A stretch of DNA of 64,000 bases, taken from assembly GCA_963565915.1 (NCBI GenBank), contig OY751491.1, forward strand, positions 3,534,001 to 3,598,000, written 5' to 3'. Positions 50,616 to 62,689 of the stretch are shown piece by piece. The notes under the pieces are model-generated. The model was not told where the DNA came from. It searched no databases and saw nothing but the letters and a program-made list of their open reading frames with translations. This DNA is from Entoloma clypeatum. Its lineage: Eukaryota > Basidiomycota > Agaricomycetes > Agaricales > Entolomataceae. Position numbers and translations under genes: made by a program. Each line of letters starts with the position of its first letter. The first letter of the stretch is position 1.

Positions 50616-51797
50616 GGCTGGCGGGAGGGGCTTTGGGCCGATGACTCGAAGTGGGATGCTATTCGTGCTGCGCGATATGTCTTATATACCGAACCATCTG
50701 GGAAAAGGTCCTCGAAGGGCTTGTTTTCGGGACAGCACCTTCCGGAAATGGCCTGCAATCACCGGTTTGCACAGGGGAGATGAAATGTCAGCGCCTAGAG
50801 GTGCTATTAGAAGACATAAGAACGTCAACGGTTTCATAAAGCTTGTCCCTATACCTCTGAAAATTCGTCCTGTCCAGCCGTGTATAATTCTTGAAAGAAT
50901 GATAGCAGTTTGTGCGGAATTTTGCTTCCGGCGAATGCAAATAACCGGCCTTCACCATTGGCTGTTCGTGCATCCTGAATAGTTTCGACGACGGTGAGTT
51001 CCGGGAAATTAATGAAGACAAGGCTGATGGGGTTAGGGTGCACTTACGTCGTGTTTTTGTTCGTGGCAATCCTGTTATGAAATCTCGAATCAGATGTTTC
51101 CAAACGTGCTGCTTGAGATTGCAAGTTAATGGAAGTGATACCATTTGAACTTGTTCACAAAATTACCCCCCCCCCCCCCTTGAGACGCCCGCAGCGGTCC
51201 AGCTCATACGGACTTTTTGGTAAGGTTTGGTAAAGTCTCGCGATACATCGCTGTGGCGTCTTGCTCAGAAGCAGTATGGAAGATCAACCTTGACGAGACT
51301 GGGAAAAAATTGGAAGGGCCGGACTTGTGTTAGAACTTGACGCAAGAGGAAGAATTCTGAGAGGGGTTCATCAAACGCACTTCCGAGTCTACCCTTGAAC
51401 CTGGGTTCACCTGGTGGTGGTGCTCAGGTGTCGGAGGACCTCGCATGAAGCATGGGTACGTATTATGCAGCATTTCTGAGAAACGTGGTTAGTTTGTTAC
51501 GACGATCATGTTCAATTCGGCCTCGTGTATGTACTTACTTACTCAAGTCCTTTCCATTCGGCTCTCGTGTGGTTGACGGTGGTTTCACAGTGAATTGCCA
51601 GTAGGCAAGCTTGAGGAAAGCCCATCCCGACAGGGGTGGCCAGCGGAACTTGAAGCGAGTCATCTGCATCAGCGCTCAGTGGGCTCGAGCCCTGATATTC
51701 GAATCCCATGGGGATCTCGCCTGATGCCACGCCGCAGACCGCGCTCTCCAGCCTCCCACAACCCTCTTCCAACTCTTAAACCACCCTCACTTACACC
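50616..51797. other. Intergenic, with a 14-C homopolymer
   Basis: Divergent promoter region of aquaglyceroporin copy 2 and the amidase. It contains a run of 14 C at 51166-51179. A minus-strand protein-like stretch near 50,870-51,000 (GRLFAFAGSKIPHKLLSFFQ) could be an exon remnant but has no partner exon. Confidence 0.4.
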
Positions 51798-54143
51798 ATG
51801 ACGGAGAATTGGACTGACATCGTGGCTGAGAAACGGTTCAGACAACAGGATTCTATCCCCAAGGAGTGGATCCCATCAAGCCTTCCAAATGAAAGGACCC
51901 TCAATGTCATGAAATCCCCAGATGCCAGTGGCACATTGACGCCCAAGGAGATCGAAATCACCCGTTCGGGTGTCGAACGTCTGTTGAAGTGCCTGGCCAA
52001 AGGCACTTGGTCGGCATCGGAGGTGACGACCGCCTTTTCAAAGCGTGCAGTCGTAGCGCATCTCTTAGTCAGTCTCAACCACGTTGTGTATTCATGGAGT
52101 GGTCGCTAAATTGCAACTACATAGACCAACTGCCTGACGGAAATCTTCGTTAAGCGAGCATTGGCTCGGGCTGCAGAGCTCGATGAACATCTGAAAAGGA
52201 CTGGCAAGATTATTGGCCCCCTTCACGGTGCGTTATCGTTGAAAACTCTTGAAAATATATATGTATATCTAACCTATCTGGCCCAGGCCTGCCTATCTCC
52301 CTGAAAGATCAGATTAACGTCAAAGGCATCGAATCGACGATGGGTGAGCATGCTAATTTCCGTCACACAAGAATCGTGTAAACAAAAGCGAAATTTGTTA
52401 TCACAGGATATGTGTCCTGGATTGGGAAGTATGCGGAACGGAATGCAGTCCTTGTGGATATCCTCGAGTCTCTTGGCGCGATACTCTACGTCAAGACTAA
52501 TGTACCGCAAAGCCTCATGGTGAATGCGTTGAATTTGTGTTCACTATCAATCATACTTAAGTTTCACCTTCCACGTTTTAAAAGTGGGGCGAGACTTTCA
52601 ATCATGTATTCGGGCGAACATTGAACCCTCATAATCGCACGTTGACTTCAGGAGGCTCGTCTGGAGGGGAGGGGGCTGTTGTTGGTAAAACATCAAAGCA
52701 TGCTCTATTATCATGCCACCTCTCACTGAAGCGCATGCAGCTCTGCAAGGAGCGCCAATCGGTACGCATGTCCCCGATACCTGAGGTCAACGTCTCAGCT
52801 GATCATGCACCATGCCAGGTGTTGGGTCCGACATCGGAGGGTAAGCTTATCCGACCGCCATTTTGACAAAAGTAACAAACCCCACCTACGTTGCAGTTCC
52901 ATCAGAATTCCTGCTGCATTCTGCGGCACATATGGCTTCCGACCCTCACACGGTCGCGTCCCCTACGCTGGTGCTGTCAATTCATTGGAAGGCCAGGATT
53001 CAATCAATTCAGTCCTGGGTCCCTTGTCAAACAGCCTCTTCGGGATCAAGATTTTCATGCAAGCCGTCATGAGCAAACAGGCGTGGCTCAAGGATCCTCT
53101 TGTGGTTCGGAAGAGGTGGGACGAAGAGGAATATGATCTAGTTGATCACAGACGAGGGCGTGAACTCTGTTTCGCCGTTCTTTGGAACGATGGAAGTGTT
53201 ATTCCGCACCCTCCAATTGTCAAGGGCCTCGAGACGGTGAAGGCGGCTTTGCTCGTTGACGGACATCGAGGTACCATTTTGCTACATTGTTCATCATTAT
53301 GTCATGACATCTTTCCTGGGGAAAAACAGTCATCGATTGGAATCCACGACACCACGCGGAAATACACAAGCTTGCTGTAAGCTGCTTCTCTCCCCGTTTA
53401 TGTAACCCCCACATGTCGCTAAGCAAAACACTTGACCACTAGTTTTCAATCTGGATGGCGGGGTTGGTTGAGGATGTTCAGGCCGCGACATCTCCTACAG
53501 GCGAACCCGTGATCTACAGCATGGACCTCGATCAAGAGAGAGTTGCTCCTTTGCCTGAACTTCCCAGTGTATCGGCTTACGAGCTTTGGCAATTGCACAA
53601 GAGGAAACGAGAATTACGCCAGGAATATCTTGATCATTGGCAGGCCACCGCGAGCCTCACTGGTACCGGGCGACCGGTGGACGCGATCATCGCTCCTGTT
53701 GCACCGTACGCTGCGCCACCTCACGGAAATAACCAGTAAGTGCTATGGTAGTCTTTCTCACTCCAGGTTTGGGAGAGCAGTTCTGACGTTTGTTGGTGCT
53801 TGCTTCAGTTATTTTGCTTACACCGTGGTTTGGAATGTACTTGATTATCCGGCGCTGGTCATGCCTGTTTCTAAGGTTACTCAAGCGGACGTGAAGAAAC
53901 CTCCACACGAGTTTCTGAGCGACGTGGATAAGGCTGTCTATGAGGCCTGTCCGTCGATTTTCTGTCCTTGTCGGTCCAGTCTTGAGCTTACTGCAATGGC
54001 GTTTAGATGACCCGGAAACATACAAAGACGCTCCCGTTGCTGTGCAGATTATTGGGAGGACGTTTGAGGACGAGGCGGTCATTGCGATGTCTTCCATCGT
54101 TGAAGCTGCCGTGAACAAGGCAGCGTGCAAATCTCGGTTTTGA
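51798..54143 (+). CDS. Amidase (amidase-signature family, general/FAAH-like)
   Basis: Hydrolyses amide bonds with a Ser-cisSer-Lys triad. Start MTENWTDIVAEKRF at 51798. Conserved parts in order: ITRSGVERLL, GPLHGLPISLKDQ (catalytic Lys), LGAILYVKTNVPQSLM, TSGGSSGGEGA (cis-Ser), then over two introns GAPIGVGSDIGGSIRIPAAF (nucleophile Ser), YGFRPSHGRVPYAG, and near the end ALVMPVSKV and APVAVQIIGRTFEDE. The stop is at 54143. There are about ten exons. Cytosolic; the substrate may be acetamide-like or fatty-acid amides, which sequence alone does not settle. Confidence 0.9.
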
Positions 54144-54323
54144 ATGGTAACCTGACGAAGTAGACGATGAAATCGTGATGTAAACTGCCGCACTAATATA
54201 TGAAATTTCGACTGTACATACCACTGGTACCATCTGTCTTCGTGAATGTTTTGCCAAACATAGCCAAAGCCGGCTTCCTTTCCACCACTTCGACTGACGT
54301 CAATTTGACGGGACTGGCACACG

Positions 54324-54697
54324 ATGGCGACCGCACCAACGCGCCGCGCCATTCTAGACCTCTACTCATCCACACTGCGCACGTCGCGCTCGTTTAGTTC
54401 ATACAACTTCCGCGAATATTTTCTGCAGAGAACGAAAGAGAGATTCCGCTCACTCCAGGTGAATTGACTGGGTGTTTCCGTTCTCTCATTTGATATATAT
54501 ATATATGTTTTTTTTTGGCAGGCTGAGACGGACGGTAATAAGGCCCAGAATATGTATACAGATGCGGTGAAGGAGCTTGCGGTGCTGAGGCGGAGTGCGG
54601 TTGTGAATAGGCTGTATGGAGGGTGGAAGTTGGCTGTGGAGGTGCAAGAGGTTCCGAGTCATCCGGAGGTCGTCAAGGACAGGGGAGATAATTGAGC
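54324..54697 (+). CDS. ISD11: ISD11/LYRM4-like mitochondrial Fe-S assembly factor
   Basis: Two exons, 54324-54458 and 54522-54697, encoding about 100 residues (MATAPTRRAILDLYSSTLR, then SYNFREYFLQRTKERFR). The LYR-family helix and the YNFREY motif are characteristic of Isd11, which binds and stabilises the cysteine desulfurase Nfs1 in the mitochondrial matrix. The LYR motif itself reads LYS. Convergent with RCF1, with 192 bp between the stops. Confidence 0.85.
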
Positions 54698-54889
54698 GGA
54701 GGGAAGCAGTGGGATTGGATCGGTGCATCGAGAGGGGGACAGTTTCGGTGCGGAGGGGGCGTCAGCGTTGATCAAGCCTGGTCAATGGCGCTGGACATTA
54801 TTATAGACTGCATGGTGCTACTAGTAGCGTGGGTTAATGCAATATGCTGCGAGGATATTCATTTCAGAAATGTGCTTCACCAGCGGACG

Positions 54890-55488
54890 TTACGATTTCT
54901 TGTCCCCACCTGTGCTGGTGGAATCGCTGGAACCCCTGCCCACCAACCACCCCAACCATGACCTCCCGCTCGGTCTCGTCTCGGTCTCCTCACTCACACC
55001 AACACCCGCACCCGCATCCACCGGTCCCCTCCTCCCCGCCATCAACGCCCTCTCGACCCCATACGCCTCCTCCGCGCCCCTCAGCCTCTCCTCAAACTCC
55101 TCCTTCTCCCGCTTCGCCTTCTCCACCCTCCGCCTCTCCGCCTCCGCGTCCGTTGACTCCGCTCCCTGCTTGCGGCGCAGACTGTACGTGCCGACGACGA
55201 CCGCGACGATGGTGAGACCCTGCGCGGCGACACGCGCACGCAGCCAGTAGTTGAACGACTGCGATTGGCCACGGCGCAGTTTGAAGGTGGCCATGGTGAG
55301 CGCGCCGACGGTCGCTGCGCAGCCTGGGGTGGGGAAGGTTGGTTAGTTGGTTGTTAAGCGGAATTTTCGTTTGTATGCTCACCGATGGGTACCCATGGGT
55401 TTTCTTGGAATTTGCGCACGGCTTTTTCGCGGTATGTTTCCGTGCCTGGGAGGGGTGGGCCTCTGGGTATGTGTAAAGGAGAAGTCAT
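54890..55488 (-). CDS. RCF1: RCF1-like respiratory supercomplex factor (HIG1 domain)
   Basis: Start at 55488 (MTSPLHIPRGPPLPG); one intron at about 55,326-55,382 splits KFQENPWVPIG from CAATVGALTMATFKLRRGQS. The HIG1 domain is evident from ENPWVPIG, the two short membrane helices and the RARVAAQGLTIVAVVVG segment. A charged coiled-coil-like tail (ERRRVEKAKREKEEFEERL) follows, as in fungal Rcf1. Mitochondrial inner-membrane protein aiding cytochrome c oxidase and supercomplex assembly. Confidence 0.9.
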
Positions 55489-55750
55489 GACGCGAGTGTT
55501 TCTTCGAGATGGAGGTGAGAGGTGAGAGAGTCTGGTCACAGTTTTCACGGTCTGCTAGCAACTGCTTCGTACTACATATCCCTACAGAACGTCATTTGTA
55601 CAGCGTTACTATATATACAGTAAGGATAGATAGATAACTTTTAAAAAAATTTACAATTACAATTTATTCCATAACGTTCCAAGTCACCAGGAGGGAAAGT
55701 TTCTTTAACTTACGACCTGCACGCATGCATGCATATGCCTCACACCACCC

Positions 55751-56803
55751 CTACCATCTCATTTTCAGACCAAGCATACTCCTAGGGGTCTGCGCCTGGT
55801 ATGGATGTACATCCCGGCGACGAGGGTCAAGATAGACTGGCGTCACGCAGGATGTCCTCATCCTGGACATGTCAAAAGATGTGCTGACAGGCACAGCTGA
55901 CAATCCCGAAGAAGAGGGAAGCAGCAGAGGCGAGCTGGATGCACTGAAATGCAAGAGGGATGATGCGGCAGACTCGTCCTCGGGTGTGCGCTGGGGGGAG
56001 AGCAGCGAGGACATGGCCACGGGGCCGAGGTTCAACACGGGGAGAACCTGGGAGGTTGAGACGGGTTCGAAGCGAGTGGAAGAGGGAGGGGAGGGGAGGT
56101 GGGAGATCGGACTGGTGTGTTGCTGTTCTGGAGAGCGCGCGGCGGGGTCGAGTTGGGCGGGAGTGCATTTAGAGCTGGGGAGCCAGGACGAGATGGGCGG
56201 GAGGCGAGAACCCGTGTATGGAGGCGATCGGGCGGTCAACTCGATGGATGTTCGACGCGGGGTGGATAGCTCTGGCTGTCCAGCGGTTACATCTCTGATG
56301 CGGGACTTTTTGAAGGAGAGGTCGTGCTCCTCCACGACTGCTTCATCTCTTTTGCGTTTAACGGGCTCCTTGGTCTGGCAGGTCGGACACTTGGAGGCAG
56401 ATGCACGTTCAGCGCCAGCCTCCAGCACTTTCACCCGCTCCACGAGCTCTTGCATGAACGAAACCGTCCTGACGAGAATCTCGAGTTTGAACTCCTTCTC
56501 CTTCTCCTCCTTCTTCCCGGGAGGCTTCTTCACTTTCGGCTTCTTGTCCCGCCAGATGTCGTCGCCGTCCTCTGTCTCGTCGCCGTCCTTATCGGCCGAC
56601 TTCTTCGGAGAGGAATAGTCTGCAGGGACGAGCTGTCTAAGGGTGGCGAGGGCTTCGTTTATCTTGGTGCGTCTGGCTTTCTCGATGATAGAGTGGTTCA
56701 GCTTTCGCTGTGTCTCGCGGGCGGAGCGCGATAAGGGACCTGGTTTACGCCCGCGCTTGGCTGGAGGCGGTGGCGTGGATATGTTGTCGTCGGTGTCGTC
56801 CAT
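55751..56803 (-). CDS. bHLH transcription factor
   Basis: A single exon of 350 residues. The basic region and helix 1 (RKLNHSIIEKARRTKINEAL, residues about 33-55) carry the H..E..R pattern for E-box contacts. A long acidic and Lys-rich loop (DKDGDETEDGDDIW, KPKVKKPPGKKEEKEKE) precedes helix 2 (FKLEILVRTVSFMQELVERV). A CPTCQT motif follows, then a Pro/Ser-rich C-terminal half. The loop is unusually long. A nuclear regulator; targets unknown. Confidence 0.9.
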   Translation of the reverse strand: MDDTDDNISTPPPPAKRGRKPGPLSRSARETQRKLNHSIIEKARRTKINEALATLRQLVPADYSSPKKSADKDGDETEDGDDIWRDKKPKVKKPPGKKEEKEKEFKLEILVRTVSFMQELVERVKVLEAGAERASASKCPTCQTKEPVKRKRDEAVVEEHDLSFKKSRIRDVTAGQPELSTPRRTSIELTARSPPYTGSRLPPISSWLPSSKCTPAQLDPAARSPEQQHTSPISHLPSPPSSTRFEPVSTSQVLPVLNLGPVAMSSLLSPQRTPEDESAASSLLHFSASSSPLLLPSSSGLSAVPVSTSFDMSRMRTSCVTPVYLDPRRRDVHPYQAQTPRSMLGLKMRW

Positions 56804-57122
56804 AGTCGTGTGTGCGCCGGGAGTGGGGAGGATACTGGGCTGGGGAGCGTGTGATCAGGCCGTGTATGTATTTGGAACAAGGAGTCCCGCTCGTGTGCCA
56901 CCAAACGTGCAAAGACGGATAGGCAGCCTTGGCATCGGCACACGACTGACCCTGTGTGATCTGATTGGTTCAGGGAAGACACACGTTCGTCGGTTTCCTT
57001 GCGTCTCTCGGGGAGAACAGGGCCTAGATGCTCATGCACATCGTTGATGAGTTGTTTGTTCATGTTCCCACTACGCTCATTGAGGAGGAAGATGTCGGTA
57101 ATCGATACTCTACACCACAACC
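56804..57122. promoter_or_regulatory. Divergent promoter region
   Basis: 319 bp between the start codons of the bHLH gene (minus) and the first serine hydrolase (plus). No TATA box is obvious. Confidence 0.4.
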
Positions 57123-58777
57123 ATGGCCGGCTTATCACCTTCAGGCGAAGAAAGAATACGAGCCATTCTGGTACCTACCCTCAAAGGTTCCATTATTTCT
57201 CAAGCTCATCAGCCTCTCCAGACAGAAGCCGTGGGGAACAAGAAGACCTCTGGCCTAGTCTTTGGCGCAACGAGCGCCGAGAAAGAGTTGTGCATGATCC
57301 CTGCGGGGACTAGGATCTTCGACGATCCATCGAGTGGCCCTGTCACTGCCGACAGCGTCTTCTGGATATGCAGCCAATCCAAAATGATAGCTTCAGTGAC
57401 TATGCTCAGCTTTCGTTCTGCGTTCTTCCACACCTTAACGGTGCCCAAAGATCGCTACCTTTCAGCTCATCGAAGCAGGGAAGCTTGCGCTCGACACCCC
57501 CGCTGCAACCATTCTTCCACAGCTGGCAAACCCAGTCGTCTTGGACCCTAACCCGATCCCAGGGCAACCCAATTTTCGCCCAGCAAAAGAACGGATACGT
57601 ATCAGGCATCTGCTAAACCACTCAAGTGGGCTCTTTTACACTCCAGAGAAGGACCGCGTTCGGCAGTTTGATCTTCCCCCGGGCTATTCGGGGAGCTATG
57701 GCCCTGAGAGCCCAGTGGAGCAGTTCTATGAATTCCTCAAAGTAAGTACATTTGTGCGTTTAATCAGATCAGGTTCTCATTCGTTCAAAGGCCGATTACC
57801 CCGGTGTACCTCTCAGGTACGAACCCGGAACGAGCTGTAAGTCCTCATGATTCATACAGCCGAATTTTTTAGCCCTTACATCGAGTCTCGTGCAGTTTCA
57901 TACGGCTTCTCGTCGGATACCCTCGGATTCATCGTTGAGAAAGTATCCGGTCAAACCTTGGAGGAGTACTAGTAAGTATCCCGTACGAAAGGATATCTTT
58001 CCCGCTAAAGTCTCCATCTCAGTAAACAGCATATATTTTCCCCCTTGGGCATTACCGCCTCCTTCTACCTTACACCTGAATTAAAGGATCGCCTCGTCTG
58101 GCTTTCGTTTCGCGAACCAGATGGCAAAATCGTTCCCTGGTCATCCAAAGATCAAGTTCCTCTTATCGAGCAAGACCCAAAGAAAGGTTCGTAGTTTCCC
58201 CACTCTCATGATATTTCATGATACCAACTACCCCTTAGTGAACATCCATTTTGCCGGCGCCGGGATATATTGTTCAATGCGAGGCTACCTCGCCCTCCTT
58301 CGACACTTCCTCCAAATCCTTTGTAAAAACCAACCCTCTTCCTGCTGGATTGTCCTGCGCTGACTTGGCAAGATAGCCGGGACCGCAGACAAACCCATCT
58401 TATCAGCTGCCTCTCTGCAGACTTTCTTTGAACCCACTCTGACCTCTTCTGGCGAGGAAGCACTCAGCCAGATGGGCCACATGCTCCGCGGCATCGGCGA
58501 TCAGTGGGGCAAAGGTCTGTGTGTCAACACGGCCGATATACCGGGAAAACGCAGGAAAGGCTCTGGGTGGTGTGAGTCTCGCTTCTCCTAAGTAGAAGGC
58601 GATCGTCTGATATGAATTTATACAGGGTATGGCTGGGCGGGGTCATACCACTTTGTAGACCCAGAAACTGGGGTTGCTGCTGTTTTTGGTTCGCAGATGG
58701 TCCCGACGAGAGACCCCGAGGTGGTCAAGCTGTGGGAGCAGCTTGAGGGGGCATTGTATGCTGGGTTGACTGAATGA
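57123..58777 (+). CDS. Beta-lactamase-fold serine hydrolase, copy 1
   Basis: Class C beta-lactamase/esterase family. Start MAGLSPSGEERIRAIL, spliced to TEAVGNKKTSGLVFGATS. Catalytic SxxK in WICSQSKMIAS, then IATFQLIEAGKLALDTPAA, IRIRHLLNHSSGL, AVSYGFSSDTLGFIVEKVSG (Tyr motif region), IFSPLGITASFYLTPEL, and near the end YGWAGSYHFVDPETG. The stop is at 58775-58777. In fungi such proteins act as esterases or transesterases, some in polyketide pathways; no biosynthetic cluster is seen here, so the substrate is open. Confidence 0.88.
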
Positions 58778-59172
58778 TCAACTATGACTGAATGGCGCAA
58801 TGCATGTACCATATGCCACGAAATCGGAAGATCTTATGACATCCTGGCGAACGTTGCCAGCAAGGCATTGGGACCCGTCTTCCGCAAGATGTCGCCTTTC
58901 CATCATCGATTCAATGACAAATCCGCGAGCGATTCTCGCACTACTGACCAAGGTTGAGTACATATTAGGACCTGACTTGTAATGCCTGACGATAGATCTA
59001 GCTATAGGTTATTTAAGCTGCAGACTCCTCGGGCTTTTGGGGACGAGATAAGTACAGGACGAACATGCAATGAAGTCGGCCCGACCCCCGTACAAAGGGT
59101 TTACACGATCGCGGAGATATTGAGGCGATAGCAGCTCTCTTATCATACTCGATCAACGTGGGTACAAGAAGC

Positions 59173-60910
59173 ATGGTCAGCTTGTCAGCCCAAGGGGAGG
59201 AAAGGATTCAGAGCATTCTTGTGGGTTAACTACCCTCGACTCTCCCCCTCTGAACTCACGCTCCTTCTTCCTTAGTCGGAAGCAGCGGAAAGCAAGAGAA
59301 CCCCCGGGCTCGTCTTTGGCGCCACTAGCGCTGAACGCGATCTGTGCTTGGCATGTGCGGGTACCAGGATCATTGACGATCCATCGAGTGGAGCAGTGAC
59401 TCCGGACAGTGTGTTATGGATATGCAGCCAATCAAAGCTGATCGTCTCTGTAAGTCTACTTACGTCCAAGGAGCCCATCTATCATCATCTACATATCTGT
59501 CTGATAAGCGCGCTAACCCCGCTTTGCAAGATCGCGACTTTTCAACTCATCGAAGCGGGAAAGCTGCACTTTGATACGCCCGTCGCGAGCGTTATGCCCG
59601 AGTTGGAGGATCCGGTCATCGTGGATCCGGATCCGACGCCCGGTAAGCCAGGGTTCCGCCCAGCGAAGGAGGTGATGAGGGTCAGGCATCTGCTCAATCA
59701 CACCAGCGGTCTGTCGTATCCTCCGGAGAGTGAGCGGCTGGAGCCGTATGCGACCCGGTATGGTCAGGAAAATCCTGTTGGGCAGTTTTATGACCTCTTG
59801 AAGGTGAGTCAGATGCGGTTGTATCTTGAAAGTATCGTCTCATGCTATGTGTGATCTTGGAAGGGAGATTACCCAGCTATACCACTTCGGTATGAACCTG
59901 GAACGAGCTGTGAGCATCAACCCATTCACTTCTTCCGACTCGTCACACCTTACCTCGAGTCGTTCGCAGTCTCATACGGCTGGTCCTCAGACACGCTCGG
60001 GTTTATCGTTGAGAGAGTGTCTGGCCAAAGTCTCGAGGAATACTAGTACGTATCTCGGACACACAGATGAACATCCTGACTGATTTCTTTAAATACAAGC
60101 AAAGAGCATATATTTGCCCCTCTAGCCATCACCGCCTCGTTCTACCTGACACCTGATCTCCAAGCCCGTCTGGTGTCATTCTGCTTCCGCAAACCCGATG
60201 GAGACGTCGTGCCCTGGTCCTCCATCATACCCGAAATGCCCATGGAACAAGACCCCGAGAAAGGTCCGATACGTTTAACTCGAGTCATCCACATCACCGA
60301 TGCTCACGAGGGCGACGGTTTTTCCCCTTTTTGAATTGATCACATCACCAGTCAATATACACATGGCGGGCACAGGGCTTTATTTCACCATGAGAGATTA
60401 TCTCGCTCTCCTTCGACACCTACTCCAAATCCTCGGTGCGCATCCGTTCACTTTGTAAAGTCTCATCACGCGCGCTTATGACTTCTGTGTGCGATGCGAG
60501 AATAGCTGGTACCGCAGAGAACCCCATCCTGAAACCCGCATCCCTGCAGACTTTCTTCCGACCTAACCTGAACGCTGCAGGCGAAGAAGCGCTCAGACGG
60601 ATGAGCGATACCCTCCGCGGTATCGGTGATTCGTGGAGCACGGCTTTGTGCGTCAATACTGTTGATATACCGGGGAAACGCAGGAAAGGTTCCGGATGGT
60701 GTGAGTGGGACGAACTCGCCCTTGCGATACTGAAATGAGGACATCCATTTCTTTGCAGGGTACGGTTGGGCGGGGACGTACCATTTCGTGGACCCGGAGA
60801 CTGGGGTCGCTGCTTTTTTTGGTTCGCAGCTTGTTCCGACGAGAGATGGCGAGGTAATCAAATTGTGGGATCAAGTTGAGGAGGCGTTGTATGCCGGATT
60901 GAGTGCATGA
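59173..60910 (+). CDS. Beta-lactamase-fold serine hydrolase, copy 2
   Basis: Tandem paralogue with matching intron positions: MVSLSAQGEERIQSIL, SEAAESKRTPGLVFGATS, WICSQSKLIVS (SxxK), IATFQLIEAGKLHFDTPVAS, VRHLLNHTSGLSYPPE, AVSYGWSSDTLGFIVERVSG, ITASFYLTPDL, YGWAGTYHFVDPETGVA, and a stop at 60908-60910. Both copies retain the catalytic motifs and look functional. The 395-bp gap to copy 1 shows nothing beyond promoter space. Confidence 0.88.
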
Positions 60911-61189
60911 AAATCTGATTGGATGAGGAATGTATATAGTAGCGACGTCAAGGCCCCCACCCAGAACCAAAATATGCATGTTCAATGTTGGTATGGACTT
61001 GTGCAATGTTCCAATTACAAGATGGGTAATGTGAGCATAGTTACAACGACCATAGTTTGGAAATAAGTAGAGGCTTTCACCTGCTGCATGTTGTACGCAA
61101 GTTGCCCAAAAGGATATGATCCTGCACATCGAATGACATTCTATACAGGCATAGGGTGACCATTGAAATGTTCAAAGCCCATACATCAC

Positions 61190-61830
61190 CTTCATGAGCC
61201 ACCTGTATTCTTTCTTCTTGCCTTCTTCGTCATGTCCATCCTCAACATGTGTGGGGACTCGGAGATGGATTTGTCGGGCGGCGAACCGAGAAGCGATGTG
61301 GCGATAAGCAAAAACGAGAAGAGTAAGCAGTGCCAATCCATAGAGAGAAGGGTTGGCAGTTCAAATTCATGTGAGGCCCGTGTCGTGGACACCATCTCCT
61401 GCGGATCTGCAACAGGGTGAACTCGCGGCGGTACGATCGCAGGCAGCTCTCTCCCATACGTCGAGGTAACATAGGACTGTGCGACCTTCAGCTCGTCGTC
61501 ATCCGGACAGAACATCAATCCTTGGTGCTATGCAATAAGGGCAGCAACACCCATCGTCCAACTCGATCGATCCATTAATTCGGGCTTCGTCGGAAATTTG
61601 AACAACCCAATCCACGTCTGGGATTTGGACGTCTCCACCCCAAACCCATGCTCTACGTCATGCAGCAGCGTCAGCATCCAAGCAGCACTGAAGCATCTCG
61701 CATCAGCGTATTTGTCGTCTCCGACGGGAAGTGTTCCCCACTTGTGCGTGCAGTATGCCTCTGCAGCAGCCTCGAAGAGATGGGGATCGTATGTTCGTTC
61801 GGGTTTATAGGGGTTCTATTTTTGTTGAAG
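61190..61830 (-). pseudogene. Gene relic of unknown family
   Basis: Read on the minus strand, a protein-like frame runs through DPHLFEAAAEAYCTHKWGTL, DARCFSAAWMLTLLHDVEHG, TWIGLFKFPTKPELMDRSSW, an in-frame TAG after VAALIA, then GLMFCPDDDELKVAQSYVTS and YGRELPAIVPPRVHP. The composition and continuity on both sides of the stop suggest a once-coding sequence; no family recognised and no start exon found. Confidence 0.4.
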
Positions 61831-61970
61831 AATTGGTACTAGAGTGCTGACTTCGTCAGCCAAACCCTTGCTTGGGAGTAGTCGGAGTCCATTTATTCAG
61901 GTAGGTATTGTACATCAGTTGGCGTAACTGTCAGTAATCAGGGCATAGAGGTAATCTTTTGGAGGGCTTG

Positions 61971-62013
61971 TACACTGGCGGACAAAAGTATTGTCACAAA
62001 TTAAATTTTCATA
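61971..62013 (+). repeat. Solo end of a Tc1/mariner-like element
   Basis: Begins TACACTGGCGGACAAAAGTA, closely resembling terminal inverted repeats of fungal Tc1-like transposons. The matching reverse-complement end was not found in the window. Confidence 0.45.
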
Positions 62014-62160
62014 AAAAGCCCTTCTCCTTGTTGAATGGCTTGCATCTAGGAAAGTCCTTTTGATAATATTTGTACTCCATGTCGTCTACTTTTCGAATCA
62101 TTAAAAGCAACCAAGCTCCTCCTTGTCTGAGCCCTATACGTAGTTTTTATGTATCAAAAT

Positions 62161-62208
62161 CCTGTAACTACAGGTGAGTCGTGATACATCAGGGGCTGTA
62201 GTTACAGG
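62161..62208. repeat. Perfect 13-bp hairpin
   Basis: CCTGTAACTACAG at 62161-62173 and its reverse complement at 62196-62208 enclose a 22-bp loop. Nearby GATATATCAAA-type direct repeats suggest this is part of a transposon end. Apart from these and the relic above, 60.9-62.36 kb shows nothing else. Confidence 0.5.
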
Positions 62209-62365
62209 TGTGATATATCAAATTGTCTGATATATCAAAGGCTCTGATGGGCTTTCGTAGGCTCTAGGATCAGCTTCCTTACTCGTCGCCTGTCAGCGCC
62301 TGTTGCCGCGTTTCCCGCCTCGCACATTTTGAACCAAGATCCAGATCTCAGCGCCATCAAGGTAC

Positions 62366-62676
62366 TGTTGAAACTTTTCCCATCATGTAGATTAGATTAG
62401 ATTAGATTACATCACGTGACCTTTACACATCTTCGATTACATACTTGTTTGGTTGGTACAAACAGTAGTACAGTATATAAGACCAGGAAACTGTCAATAT
62501 CAACAAGTGGTCTCTTGACTCTTAACCAGCTCCATCGCTCTCACCAGCCTCAACCGCTCTCACTAGCCTTACCCCCTCCAAACCATGTAAGTGACCATAG
62601 CGGTATCGTAGAGTACTTCCACTGTAGCTATGTTGCTCAGTACACCTGTGGCTAGCGCCCAGGTGGAACTTCAACA
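62366..62676 (+). mobile_element. 5' LTR of a Ty1/copia retrotransposon
   Basis: 311 bp bounded by TGTTGAA...TTCAACA (perfect 7-bp inverted ends). It contains a TAGAT-type microsatellite near 62,386-62,407 and TATATAAG near 62,477. It is followed by a primer-binding site and gag. The partner LTR lies beyond the right edge. Confidence 0.75.
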
Positions 62677-62689
62677 GGTTATGGGCCCC
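62677..62689 (+). other. Primer-binding site, half-tRNA type
   Basis: GGTTATGGGCCCC directly after the LTR resembles the complement of the initiator tRNA-Met anticodon stem-loop rather than the tRNA 3' end, the priming mode known from Drosophila copia and relatives. Confidence 0.45.

Noticed and set aside
50788..51144. 118-codon minus-strand open frame and an overlapping protein-like stretch
   Set aside because: The two possible readings cannot be joined to a start exon in frame, and no family is recognised.
51166..51179. Run of 14 C
   Set aside because: A simple homopolymer; length may be a sequencing artefact and no function is implied.
55869..56618. 249-codon plus-strand open frame
   Set aside because: Antisense shadow of the bHLH gene, with low-complexity composition.
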